64,000 nt of DNA from Diadophis punctatus similis. Lineage: Eukaryota > Chordata > Lepidosauria > Squamata > Dipsadidae. Shown here piece by piece: positions 23,029-34,125 of the stretch; within the stretch, counting starts at the first letter, position 1; each line of letters starts with the position of its first letter. Both the position numbers and the translations under genes were made by a program. The notes below the pieces were generated by a model. The model searched no databases, was not told the origin of the DNA, and worked only from the letters and a program-made list of their open reading frames with translations. Where the stretch lies: positions 1,120,501 through 1,184,500 of the forward strand of contig JALIGW010000016.1 in NCBI GenBank assembly GCA_023053685.1, in the 5' to 3' direction.

Positions 23029-23043
23029 GAAAGAATTTCAACA
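23029..23043. repeat. L1 target-site duplication, right copy
   Basis: Identical to 16526-16540. Confidence 0.95.
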
Positions 23044-24439
23044 ACTTCTGTGGATTGAACGCACGCCTTATTTATAGTGAAAGCAAAGTTTACATTCTTA
23101 CAGTTCAGTGTGTCCAATCTGCACGGTATATTGGTCTTGAAACCACTCTTTTTTGGGCAGTGGGGTCATTCTTTCCTGTTTCTATTCCCGTTCCCATTTT
23201 GAAAATGGACTCATCTGGTTCAGGCTATTTGCTCTTGCCTTTGAAAATAAGCCAGGATTCAGATGTGCCTTGCCCAAGCTAAGAACTCCAGAGTGTGAGT
23301 GACTAAACTCCTTTAAAATCTCCTTGGTCATGTGTGCAGAATCAGTATTCTAGTTGGTTCTTATTTGGAATTAAAATGAGATGCCATATCATTTTACTTG
23401 CCTCTATGACAGGCATTTTATGAGGAAGACAGTAAAGAGTTTCTATTTAGATACCATGCTAAATAAATCAAGCCCCAGATCATCCAGTGCTTTGTGCCTT
23501 ATAACATATGGCATATGTTTTGGATAGTACTTGTGTGAATCCAACCATTGTGATGTTTCTGTTTGGTAGCCAGATCTTCATTAAAGAATTCTGAAAAGCA
23601 AGAACAAAACAGAAGGAATTTGATCAATGTGGAATTATGGAGAAAAAATAGTTATTTGTGGAAGGTTTTGCAATAGTTCCTAACTCTTTTTTACTTACAA
23701 ATCTCAAGTTATATTAAAAATATTACAGAACAAAATTCTCATTGATTACACTGATTTAATTCATGTATCAGTCTGTCTGAGTCATAAACCATGCTTTACA
23801 ATTTACAATAACTGAATCTATTCAGCGTGTTAAGTCATAAACAAAACAATTCCCATGACGGTTTATTGAATTTATAAATGCATTTATTTTAAAATAAGCT
23901 CTGTTATTTGTGAAGGGGACTATCTTACTGGGTCACGCATCGCACTAAAACCTGAGCTGGTTTGTTTGCTCTTGGATGAATAAACATAAAGAGAATTGTG
24001 CTGGAAGTAAAAGTTCTTTTATGACTACATAGAAATTGTGTCCAGAGCATATTTTTCCCTTTCCATTTCTTATGAAGTTGGCAGAACTGTCTATTGGGAA
24101 GCTATACAACCCAAGCTGTTACATTCAGATTTTTCAGGAATTATTGCTGAAACAGCTATTAACGTTACTGTAATCAGTAATGCTCCTCATACTGAGGCAT
24201 TCCTGGATCATTTTCTAAACCTATCCCAACCAATAATGTACAAGAAACTCTTAGGCTAATGAAGTGCTTAGTCATTTCTTTTAACTCTACTGACATTTGG
24301 GTTAAAGGAATCTGACTGTCATATTCCGGTGTTTAGCAGAGACAAGAAACGCAGACCAGAAAGATACAGTAAGTGGGTATTCTTTTAACCTGCAAACTGG
24401 AAATCCGGCACACAGTGACAAATAGTAATGAAAATAAAG
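23044..24439. other. No recognised gene
   Basis: AT-rich sequence resuming after the L1. Frames of 102 codons (22974-23282, overlapping the L1 tail) and 73 codons (24038-24259) have no recognisable homology. No SOHLH2-like helix-loop-helix exon was seen. Confidence 0.45.
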
Positions 24440-25015
24440 TCAGTGCTACCGTGGTGTAACCCTCTACCCCTTAAGTGCCCTTTACCCCACCCCCATGGTC
24501 CAACCGCCTGAGCCACATCCCATGTAATTACCACCCCCCTCACGTGCCACCACTTTGCTGCCGTTCTTGCATCTTCAGAACTTTCCATCCAGCATGCCCT
24601 GCTTGCTTTTGGCATGCCAGGCTCCCTGCGCCTGTATGCACTCTGCCGCCCACCGGGCTACCACGTATCAGCTGTTTTCAAAACCCGCAGCCTATCTGGC
24701 CGTCTGCGGGCTCTGTAGCTGTTGCAGGCATCTCATAGCTGTGCCTGCCCCCTCCCCACAGTCCGGCAGGGGGCCCTCGGTATGTGTGCCGGCAGCATGG
24801 CTCAGCTTTGTGGCCTGTGTGCTGTCGGGCGTGGCGTTCGCCATGGGGTTCAGACACGCATCTCAGCTGGCAGCTCCCCCTGCCTGAATTGCAGCCGCAG
24901 CATGGCTGGTGACCCAGGGGCTGACATGCAGCCCCCCCTACCAAAGGGACGACACCTGGAAGGCAAAGGACACCATGAGATCTCTCCTGAGTAGCGGGGG
25001 GCCCTCCACCCGATT
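24440..25015. other. GC-rich block of unknown origin
   Basis: About 575 bp of C- and G-rich sequence sits in AT-rich surroundings with fairly sharp edges. Overlapping open frames of 65-110 codons on both strands follow from the base composition, and none resembles a known family. The block ends close to the 3' end of the minus-strand L1-like element. It may be an inserted repeat, a processed transcript piece, or a CpG-depleted former island. Confidence 0.45.
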
Positions 25016-25033
25016 TGCTTGGGTTATGTCATC

Positions 25034-27330
25034 TTTTTTTAAAAAAAAAATTCACCAACCTTACATAAACATCCATGCATATACCATAATATCAAAACAT
25101 CCATAATTATACATTTTTGTCCAGAATGCCATAAACATATATCCTAAATTTGCTCCTTTTATACTTTTATCTCCCGTCTGCTTTGCTTCTATATTTCATA
25201 CTACTCCCCTCCCTCTATCTTCCCTCTACCTTCTTTCTCCCTCTCTCCCTCTTTCCTACTTCCCTCCTCTCTCCCCCCTTCCTTTTCTACTTCCTCTTCC
25301 TCCCTCTTATCCTTTCCTGAGTACATCTAATCATAATCCATTTTATGGTTATCATGAGCAATTCAAAAACCCTGACTTCATTCCAACCTCAGAGCTATTC
25401 TTAAGCTTATATCTTTCCCGTTATCCATATTTATATATATAATATATTCTTCTATGTATATCTACTATTATCCTAATGCTGCCTCCTTCCTCCTATTTTT
25501 GTCGCCTGGGTCTACCACCTTTAATTTTCAACTTTCATCCAAATTAATCGCTATGGCTTATCTTCCAGACATATTCATTATCTCCTATACCTCTTAATTT
25601 TAAGCCGTACTCCTCCCTCTCCTCAATTTATATCTTTACTCATTTTTTTTATTCTGTCATTTCTAAATGCCCTAAATTTCTAATTTCCTATTTCATATCT
25701 CCCTTCCAACTTTATTACTCAATTTTTTTATTTTAACTCATTCTCCATATTTAAACAAATTCTATTCTTATCACTACATTCCCATCCATTGGTTAATAAC
25801 ATTCTAAAATCCCCCCAAAAAAATCCAACAAAAAAATCCAATTTATAGATTATATAATTTTATATAAAGACCTTTAAAAGTAATAATTATACAGATCTTG
25901 TATCATTCCAACAATATCAATAATCATCTGAATCCTTTTCAATATTAAATAAAATTTGTAAGTTATACAAATCTTATATAAAACAAATCTTATAAAGAAG
26001 GGTAGTAATTATTCAAATTAAATATCCTTCCAACAATTGACCTACTGTAGTCTAATTTGTTTTCCTTTTCTTTATACTTTTTTCCCTTTCAGCATCAAAA
26101 TTTAATTCAATTCATTCAAATTTTAATTTAATTCAATCCATCATGTACCAATCTAATATGGAATTATTAACCTATAAAAAACCTTTTAACTACATAATTA
26201 TGCTGATTAATTATACAAACTTATACTCAACTAATGTTAACACAATTGAATATAAAACAATAATTCTAAAAAATTTATGACATTCCACCATCAATCATCT
26301 ATTCTCTTTTAATCTCTCAAAAATTCCACTTCTTGTAAATTTTTCCTTTCCAACCCCTTCTCTTAACTTTTTATTTTTTTTATTTTTGTACCAATAACTT
26401 CTTTTTTTCCAGATTCCTTTTCTTCCTTTTGAATATATTATTTGTGTAGGTCTACTCTCAATTCCTCCTAGTCTCTTCTCCTTATTTCCCCCCTCATTTT
26501 TAAATTGCTTCCTCTGATACCAATGCTCCCCTCTTGCTTTTTTCTTATCACTGTAAATCCCAGTGTAATCATCAATCTGTTTTTTATTTTAATTCCCTTT
26601 TCATTTTTCTTATCACTGTAAATCCCAGTGTAATCATCAATCTTTTTTATTTTCAGTTCTCTTTTCATCTTTGTAGTCTACTTGTTCTTCATTTTCTTCA
26701 TTTTCATTTCCCACCATTGTTAATTCAAAATGTTCTTTATAATCCAGCTTCATTTCTGTTTTCTTTCCACCTCTGATTTCCAAAAGATAATTTTTATATC
26801 TTCATAAATGTATTTTAATATCCCAGTCAATTCTTCATAAATACATGCCTCCATATTGTCAAGTTCACAATTCACAAAGTTCACAAATTTTTTATTTGAA
26901 ACTCAAATCCATATAGTCTCTTTATGTTTCAGTCCAGTCCAATTCAAAATCCTCTTATCTTCTATCACCAAAACATTGTACCATCAAGCACAATAGCAGA
27001 ACACACACTGCTTTTAAGTTCTTTCACACTCCTAGATATCTTCTTCTAGTCAAGGTCAGTCTCCAACTGTCAGCAAATTCATGCTTCCCACAATCTGTTG
27101 CAGTATTTTCTTTTAACCAGCAGATGGCGTCAATTCCCAATATAACAAAACAACTCTTTTTTTTAAAAGTATCTGTATTTTAAATCCACTTAGCACTTGT
27201 AAAATAATTTCTTCAGATTCTTTATTTTTTTCAGTCACTTTAACTTCCACCAAGTCAGTTATAAAAACATCCTCAAATTTGGGCTTTTAGTCCTGTTCCT
27301 TTAACTCTCTCTATGGTATTTCCAATTGCG
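25034..27330 (-). mobile_element. Old L1-like or half-L1 element, minus strand
   Basis: The minus strand is purine-rich and passes from a leader around 27330, through a decayed 66-codon Lys-rich frame (26468-26668), to a 3' end at 25034-25050 with a run of 10 T followed by 7 A. The full-length L1 at 16541-23028 ends the same way (14 T then 5 A). A segment of about 65 bp containing ATCACTGTAAATCCCAGTG is tandemly duplicated near 26540-26650. No reverse transcriptase motifs were seen, so it may be an ORF2-less (HAL1-type) or internally deleted copy. Boundaries are approximate. Confidence 0.45.
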
Positions 27331-27332
27331 AC

Positions 27333-27691
27333 GAGGGTGAGTCAAAACGTAATGCCATTTTCTTTAGGACAGGTATAATTACCAACACAGGAACATGTAG
27401 CATACATCAAAATGAAGCTGGTCCTCTGTGGATCACATCCCTACTTCTCAACATAGTCACCGTTTCTCTCAATAGCAATGTTTCACCTTTGAATGAGAGC
27501 ATGTATCCCTGTCTCGTAAAATTTTGTTGACTGTTCTTTGAGCCACTTCTTCACTGCAGTTTTCACTTCCTTGTCACTGGAATAATAATCCTCCATACTC
27601 ACCAGATTTAGCACCTTCAGACTATCATCTCTTTGGCCCCATGAAAGAGGGTTTGAGAGGCAAACATTATTCCAGTGACGAGGAAGTGAAA
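27333..27691 (-). mobile_element. Rearranged mariner transposon fossil
   Basis: The left edge, GAGGGTGAGTCAAAACG, looks like a mariner terminus. The minus strand then encodes the C-terminus of a mariner transposase: VKTAVKKWLKEQSTKFYE followed by GIHALIQR, a stop, and NIAIERNGDYVEK. At about 27592 the orientation flips: 27593-27691 on the plus strand encodes PYSPDLAPSDYHLFGPMK, the region with the third catalytic Asp, then SSDEEVK. The segments 27561-27586 and 27666-27691 are inverted copies of the same transposase codons. Two partial copies, or one copy plus an inversion, are fused. Not active. Confidence 0.82.
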
Positions 27692-27711
27692 TGCTGAATA
27701 ATCAAATCTCA

Positions 27712-27712
<1 letters not shown>

Positions 27713-27773
<61 letters not shown>
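27713..27773. repeat. (TG)n microsatellite
   Basis: About 30 uninterrupted TG units, immediately left of the large palindrome. Confidence 0.97.
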
Positions 27774-27774
<1 letters not shown>

Positions 27775-27797
27775 CGTAGATTTTCACAGGTATACTT

Positions 27798-28138
<341 letters not shown>

Positions 28139-28273
28139 CTCAGGATGGGGTGATAATTTTCCCTTCAATCCTCTTCTGGTTTCCCAGAGGACTGGTGAGA
28201 AGAGGAGAACTGTTTTATAAGAGGGGTGGTGGCAGCAAAGGGACCTAATTGCCCAGTAGTTGTTCATCCCTAG

Positions 28274-28900
28274 GTGCAAGTTATCTCAGAACCAAAGTAC
28301 CTCAGAGGGAAGGCCTGGCTTGACCCAGAGGGCTTATTACAGTTGGACATGCTGGAGAGAAGTTCCCTGAAGATAGCTTCCTGCATGAGTCTGAAAGTTC
28401 AGAAGACTAAACCTCTGGTCCCGGTAACCAACCTAGATTGGATCCTGCAACATTATTCTGGGACACATATATTTGCTTTCATTCGTGACACTGAACAATA
28501 CTTCAAGAAATACATGATCCTGCCATACATCCTCTTGTATAGTATCGCATATTGTGATGAGATGGAGAAAGAAAACACAGAATAGGCTGTGAAAATAACC
28601 TTGGAGGCAGAAGGAAGAGCTGCTGCCCAGACAGCAGTCCGATTGATGAAATTTGAGTACGAAGGAGGAATGGGGCTGGACAAAGTGTCTCAGAAAATAT
28701 CCTCTCTAGTTCTTTGGAAAGTAGTGGCAGGGGAAAGGCAGTGCTCTCAGATTTGGCACAGTTCTATTACTGAAAGGCAAGTATTGCTGCTCATAGTTTT
28801 ATTTTCCTGTCTGCCTTGGAGTTCCCTATATCCAGGCAAGCAGCAACCACAATATTTGAAGACGCTCCTAATCAAATGCCTAAAAGGCATAAAAAGCTAG
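28274..28900 (+). pseudogene. Unrecognised broken reading frame
   Basis: One frame is open for 208 codons from 28274 except for a single TAG at 28583-28585. The upstream edge looks like a splice acceptor (CATCCCTAG, whose TAG is also an in-frame stop), and a possible donor lies near 28772 (CAA|GTATTG). The conceptual protein has balanced composition, with segments such as VTNLDWILQHYSGTH and LMKFEYEGGMGLDKVS, and looks like a former protein rather than chance sequence. I do not recognise the family. It may be a processed pseudogene, a decayed transposon or viral-type gene, or chance. A further 86-codon frame at 29003-29263, in the same phase, may be related. Confidence 0.35.
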
Positions 28901-29002
28901 GTGGCGACATAAAGTTTTAATGAGCTTCGAGATAGATGAGCCATGCCAATCTGGCCTAGGGTCAATCAAGGATATATTCAAATGGGAAAAAAGTACATCT
29001 AA

Positions 29003-29241
29003 ATGCAGATAGACCCAAGTACCACTATTTTAGAAGTGTTCAAAAGAACTCATCCTAAGAAATCCTGGCAGATGGATTTATTGACCCAGAGATCAACACA
29101 GAACCTTTTTGAGACACGATGGGAGTTGGAGGTTAACAAGCCAGTGAATAGGGAGGTTGAAGATCCATATGTAATTGAACTGGTTTTTCAACATTACACA
29201 ACTACTGAGAACAGTAATGTGTTAAGTGAGTACCTTAATGA
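29003..29241 (+). pseudogene. Unrecognised short frame downstream of the 28.3-kb frame
   Basis: An open frame from ATG at 29003, in the same phase as 28274-28900, encodes segments such as SWQMDLLTQRSTQNLFE. It runs into a SINE at 29242. No family was recognised and no splice sites are convincing. It could be part of the same decayed gene. Confidence 0.2.
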
Positions 29242-29472
29242 GCTGAAGTGGTGCAGTGGTTAAATGCAGCTACTGCAGGCTGACTGCTAGTTCAGTAGTT
29301 CAGCTGTTCAAATCTCACTAGGCTCAAGGTTGACTCAGCCTTCCATCCTTCCGAGGTCGGTAAAATGAGGACCCAGATTGTTGGGGGCAATATGCTGAAC
29401 TCTGTAAACCGCTTAGAGAGGGCTGTAAAGCACTATGAAGCGGTATATAAGTAAGGTGCTATAGCTATTACC
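29242..29472 (+). mobile_element. tRNA-derived SINE
   Basis: It begins with a tRNA-like head with an A box (GGTGCAGTGGTTAAATG) and a degenerate B box (GTTCAAATCTC), followed by a body with GGTTGACTCAGCCTTCCATC and ending GCGGTATATAAGTAAG-GTGCTATAGC. Two relatives share the same core at 32748-32988 (reverse) and 52491-52698. RNA polymerase III promoter elements are implied by the tRNA head. Confidence 0.85.
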
Positions 29473-30385
29473 TTGTGTCCCCTCTTTGTCCATAATTCTG
29501 ATTGCTTTTTGTCAAATCTGATGCCATTTCTTTCTTCTTAGACAAAAATGTATGCAGAACCTGCCCCTGAATTATTCTGGTAGAATATAGCCAGATCCTA
29601 GGTTTTGCCAACACTGCAATGTATTTCCTTAAATAAATATTCTTTCTGTTATAATTCTAAAACCTGCTTCATTAAGAATTACTCAGGACAAATTCTTGCG
29701 GTCAGCAATGCTCATGTGTAGAAACAGATGTTTCAACCTCTAACAGGGCTTACATGAAATGCTAAGGTAAACCCAAACAAGCTTGTTTATGTAACATCAA
29801 TTATTTAACAATTATTTAATTATTTGCAAAAACAGCTCAATATGTGAACCCAGTAACTGAATGCTACTATATTTAAGTAGTATTCCATTTGCGAGGCTTT
29901 TTATTTTTGCTCTTGGAGCAGCATAGGTAATTTCAATTATCTTTATGCATTCACCAGTCCTCTCCTGATCCCAATTTCTTCACGTGGGTGAAGCCATCCA
30001 CCCACAGATTGCAGTTTTTAGAAAGGGAGCCTTCTGCATCCTGGTTGCAATGCCAGCCAGCCAGCCACGCATATAGCTCCTCCCTCCATTCTGTTAATAG
30101 CACTGAGGGTGGGGATGGAGTGCAGTTTTGGAGTGGGTGCTTTTTGAGGTTTAGAATCAAACATGGTAATTTTAGCACATGAATTGAATGTCATGTTCTT
30201 GTCATTCATACGGAATTAGCTTGGATTGTACAGTTACGTTTTATTGTTGAACCTCTTTTATACTGCTTGATTTTAGAAGAAAAGATATTTAAAGTTAAAG
30301 TGGATGTTCTGTATGCATCAAGAGAATGGGATCAAAATAAATGAAAATGCACATGTGCATAGCAGCAGGGAAAGAGCAACTAATA
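29473..30385. other. No recognised gene
   Basis: AT-rich sequence with short frames only. Confidence 0.5.
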
Positions 30386-30449
30386 GTCCATTGCAGGGGT
30401 GGGTTCTAAATTTTTTACTACTGGTTCTGTGGGCATGGCTTATTTTGTG

Positions 30450-30640
30450 GGTGTGGCTTGATGGTCATGTGACTGAGGCAGGCTTCATGGTCATGTGATT
30501 GGGTGGGCGTGGCTTTGTGGTCATGTGACTAGGCGGGTGTGGCTTCATGGTTATGTGATTGGGCAGGCGTGGCTTTGTGGTCATGTGACTGGGTGGACAT
30601 GGCTTCATGGTCATGTGACTGGGTGGGTGTGGCCAACTCA
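30450..30640. repeat. 30-bp minisatellite
   Basis: About six units with consensus near CATGTGACTGGGTGGGCGTG plus GCTTCATGGT. Units differ by a few substitutions. Because 30 is divisible by 3, frames stay open on both strands, giving spurious frames of 60-96 codons. Confidence 0.9.
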
Positions 30641-30779
30641 ATGTCACTTGAATCAAGGGGTGCCTCACCTGGTCCCTCCCCTCCCAGCCATTCCTTGTCA
30701 CATCCAGCCTCAAGGTATCTATAGATCTGTAAAAATGTTGTTCACCTTTTTTCAACTTTATTATCTACATACTATAGAT

Positions 30780-31182
30780 CAGTGATGGTGAACCTATGGC
30801 ACGGGTGCCACAGGTGGCATGCGGAGCCATATCTGCCAGCACGTGAGCTGTTGCCCTAGCTCAGCTCCAGCGCGCATGTGTGTGCCCGCCAGCTGATTTT
30901 TGGCTCGCGCAGAGGCTCTGGGAGGGCGATTTTGGCCTTCAGAGGGTCTCCAGGGTGGCGGGGGGAGCATTTTCACCCTTCCCAAGCTCCAAGAAAGCCT
31001 CTGGAGCCTGGGAAGGGCAAAAAATGGGCCTACCGGGCCCACTGGAAATCGGGAAATAAGGGAGTGGGAGGGGTCATGCACGCATGCGCAGGGGGGGGGA
31101 GCGAGGGGTGCTTTGAATTATGGGTGTGGGCACACACACGCACTATTTCGGCACCCGAGGAAAAAAAGGTTCACCATCACTG
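30780..31182. mobile_element. hAT-type MITE (CAGTGATGGTGAACC family), 403 bp
   Basis: The ends CAGTGATGGTGAACC and GGTTCACCATCACTG are perfect inverted repeats, and the 8-bp duplication CTATAGAT is exact on both sides (30772-30779 and 31183-31190). The interior is GC-rich with short inverted repeats. Relatives lie at 38663-39139 and 56876-57675. Confidence 0.93.
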
Positions 31183-31630
31183 CTATAGATGTACTTTCAT
31201 GGACCACTGAAAGGAGGAAATGGCTCACATGGCCCGCATAAGGAGCGTACTACATCCTATGAAAAGGCTTCCTGCTCGTAGGATCTGAGTGTCTGAAACC
31301 TCGTGGGTTTAGTTCAACTCAGGGCCTGAAAAGACATTCGGGGGAGCGAAGAGTTCTTCCGAGATCAGCCTGTGAGCTCAAACTCCGGACAGGGCACTTT
31401 TAGTTGTGATCGGTATAGAAAAATACCGTCCGTAGGATGAGAGAGATCAGCCGGCTTCTTTTTCTGGATGCTTCCCTCGAGCTTCCGGGAGAGTTAAGAT
31501 TTGGAGCCAGTAGGCTCTGGGCCCCGAGCAACCGAAAGGGAAAGGGGCCCTTCCCATGGAATGCGCCCAAGCAAAATACCTATTCAAGTGGTGGCATGTG
31601 CTCTCCCGGTGTGCAGGGGTGGGTTCTAAC

Positions 31631-31986
31631 CAGGGGTGGGTTCCAACTTACCTCGCTGCTGGTTTGTTCCCTCCCATGCTGCGTGGGCATGCCTTATAGG
31701 CATGCGTGCACTGCGTGCGCATGCACAATAATAAAAACCCGAAAAAATAATAAAAAAACAAAGCTGAAAAAAAGATGGTGACCGCATGGACAGTGCCAGA
31801 ACTTGGCTTCTGTGCATGCTCAGAAGGAAAAAAGTTTTAAAAAATTCAAAAGAAAATTTAAAAAAAAGATGGTGACGGCCACAGACTGGCCCCGACCGAT
31901 CCGGTTCGGTGATGTCATCGTGACATCACCCGTGGGGGGCTACTGGTTTGGGCGAACCAGTCCAAACCGGGAGGAATCCAGCCCTG
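31631..31986. mobile_element. hAT-type MITE resembling the 7434-7772 copy
   Basis: It has the same left end (CAGGGGTGGGTTCCAACTTA) and a decayed right end (GGAGGAATCCAGCCCTG) as the 339-bp element at 7434-7772, in the same orientation. Its immediate flanks (GTTCTAAC and CTCCATTG) do not match each other, so either it has lost a flank or its right end is shared with the outer composite. Confidence 0.65.
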
Positions 31987-31994
31987 CTCCATTG

Positions 31995-32559
31995 TTAGCA
32001 CTGCATCTTAAAAGCGTATTTGCTTCAGTGTCCAATGCTTTCAGAGATCAGAAGGTGAGAAGTAATTTTTCAGTGAATCAGCCTCAAAAATTGCTATAAA
32101 AGCTCACATGGGATTTAGCATTTCTTCCAACTGGCAAACTGATATGTGAAGGAGCAGTGTTTCTAATTGCATGAAATCATGTATTAAATAGCAGAATTAT
32201 TGGGTCCGGCTATTGGATAGGACAGTTAGTTTCCTCTCTCCCATCTAACTATTATGGGTATTTTAGAAGAATTCATCATCTCCCACATCCCTAATTAAAT
32301 TGATTCCAATAATATAAAATTTTGCAGAACTTTATGTAAAAGGACTGCAAGCCTCAATTTTTTCAGTAACAATGGTTAATATTCTATCTTTTGTGAGCTT
32401 GAATATTCTTTTTTTTTCACTTTTATACTTCAACACAATGCAAGCCGCTAACTAAATCGACCAACTGAGCTTTTATCTGGAACATTCTTCTTCTTTTGTT
32501 AATATTTGCAGAATAACCTTGGTTATGCTTTCATCCTTTCCTTCCGTAAGGGACCTTGC
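31995..32559. other. No recognised feature
   Basis: AT-rich sequence without exon-like frames or a nameable repeat. Confidence 0.5.
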
Positions 32560-32715
32560 TGTTCTTCTGTTTGCCTCTTATCCTCCCAATTGTCTTTTGA
32601 AGTAGATTATCCTGAATGCCTGGCCCAGGTCATCCAATTAGTGTGATATTTGAGTTGGGCTTCGAACCCAACTCTTCTTGTTCTAAGCTCAACACTTCAT
32701 TAAGACCACTGTAAT
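32560..32715 (-). mobile_element. Decayed tRNA-derived SINE, minus strand
   Basis: The reverse complement has a tRNA-like head with a good B box (GGGTTCGAAGCCC) preceded by an A-box-like segment. The remainder is diverged. Limits are approximate. Confidence 0.5.
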
Positions 32716-32747
32716 ATTAATTCAAGTTCACAGTCTTCTACTGTATG

Positions 32748-32988
32748 ATAGCAATAGCAATAGCACTTTACTTATATACCGCTTCATAGTGCTTTACAGC
32801 ACTCTCTAAGCGGTTTACAGAGTTCAGCATATTGCCCCCAACAATCTGGGTCCTCATTTTACCCACCTCGGAAGGATGGAAGGCTGAGTCAACCTTGAGC
32901 CTAGTGAGATTTGAACAGCTGGACTGCTGAACTAGCAATCAGCTGAAGGTCGCAATGCTGCTTTTAACCACTGCGCTATCTCAGCGCA
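32748..32988 (-). mobile_element. tRNA-derived SINE, minus strand
   Basis: A near full-length reverse copy of the SINE at 29242-29472. It shares the complement of the GCGGTATATAAG end, the AGGCTGAGTCAACCTTGAG body and the tRNA-like head near 32880-32988. Confidence 0.85.
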
Positions 32989-33479
32989 GTGATGTTAAAC
33001 CCTGAAAGTAACGAGAAAGATCTCACAGCTTGAACTTGATAGTTTGTAAATGTTCTTACGCAGTTTTCAGGACAGATTTATGGAAACTGCTTATTTATTT
33101 AAATTTATTGATCTCTGAATGCCAGTGGACTCTGGGCAGCGTACAAAATAGGGAAAACATAAAAATAGCTAAAAACATTTGCCATGTTTTTTACTATGTT
33201 TTCCTTTTTAAATCCAATTACCTTCTCAAAAACCTGGAATTCCCAGCATTAATTGGGACCCGAGTTCCTTAGTTTCAGAAATCAGTGAAAGTCAGCTGTG
33301 TTCTGCCATTTGTTAAGGATACACTTATTCTGTATCCTCATGTATATAGTGTCTGTTGTGAGCTGTTGCCAGCATAAATTGGTAGGAGTTGATGCTTTGT
33401 CAGCACAATTGTTTACCATGGTTTAATAGACTGTGTACGTAGGACCAGGTAATTTGATTTTGAAAAGGAAAGGGACACA

Positions 33480-34125
33480 ATTCCATTTTATTAATTATAA
33501 AGCACTAGTTGCTGGATACCTGTGCTTCATTACGAAACTATGTGATTGGGCTTGATAAATTGACAGTTAAAGCTTGAAAATTAATGAGTAGTTACGATCG
33601 GCCTTGATACATTGACACTTAAAGCTTGAAAATGTATGTAGAATGTGTAACTCCTTAGTATCAGAGCGTGTTAATATAAGGCAACTGGCAGTTGAAACAA
33701 AGTTATTTTCAGGTGGGGAGGGGGAGTAGAATGTCTAAACTCCCAGCCCGCAGGCCGGATGAGTCACGCGCTGGCCACGGCCATGCCCGGTTTAGCGAAG
33801 GGGTAGCATCAGATCATGTTAATATAAGGCAACTGGCAGTTGGAACAGAGTTCTTTTCAGGTGAGGAGGGGAAGTAGAACGTTTAACTCCTTAGCATCAG
33901 TGTGTGTTAATATAATACTGTATAAAAAATACTAATGATCTGATGGTCATTTCAAAAAATCCTTTCTTAGCAAGCACCTAGAAGCCAAGAGGAACATACG
34001 TGCCAAGATTCACATTTGTAGGCTTTACAGTTCTGGAGATTTTGTGATGAGTGAGTGGTATTTGGCATATATATATAAATGGCAATGTTTATTTTTCCAG
34101 ATGGAAGTGAAGATCTGATCTCTCC
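33480..34125 (+). repeat. Unidentified repeat with internal direct duplication
   Basis: A segment containing GTTAATATAAGGCAACTGGC and then AGTTG-AACA-AGTT and TTTTCAGGTG occurs twice, about 149 bp apart (near 33670 and 33817), and part of it a third time near 33907. Another pair (TTGACAGTTAAAGCTTGAAAA-type) lies at 33560 and 33614. The right part ends in a short TA tract. The layout resembles a repeat family rather than unique DNA, but I cannot name it. Confidence 0.45.

Larger units (their letters stand above)
30394..31986. mobile_element. Composite hAT-type element with nested insertions
   Basis: The left end CAGGGGTGGGTTC at 30394 is preceded by GTCCATTG, and the right end at 31986 is followed by CTCCATTG (7 of 8 identical), so the outer limits can be read as one hAT insertion of 1.6 kb. 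Inside are a 30-bp minisatellite (30450-30640), a second hAT of another family with its own perfect duplication (30780-31182), an unidentified segment (31191-31613), and two more left ends of the same family at 31614 and 31631. The outer pairing is inference. Confidence 0.5.

Noticed and set aside
24475..24994. Four overlapping frames of 65-110 codons that could suggest a secreted Cys-rich protein.
   Set aside because: All frames are open together because of GC composition. No signal peptide plus cysteine spacing is preserved in a single frame, and there is no splice context.
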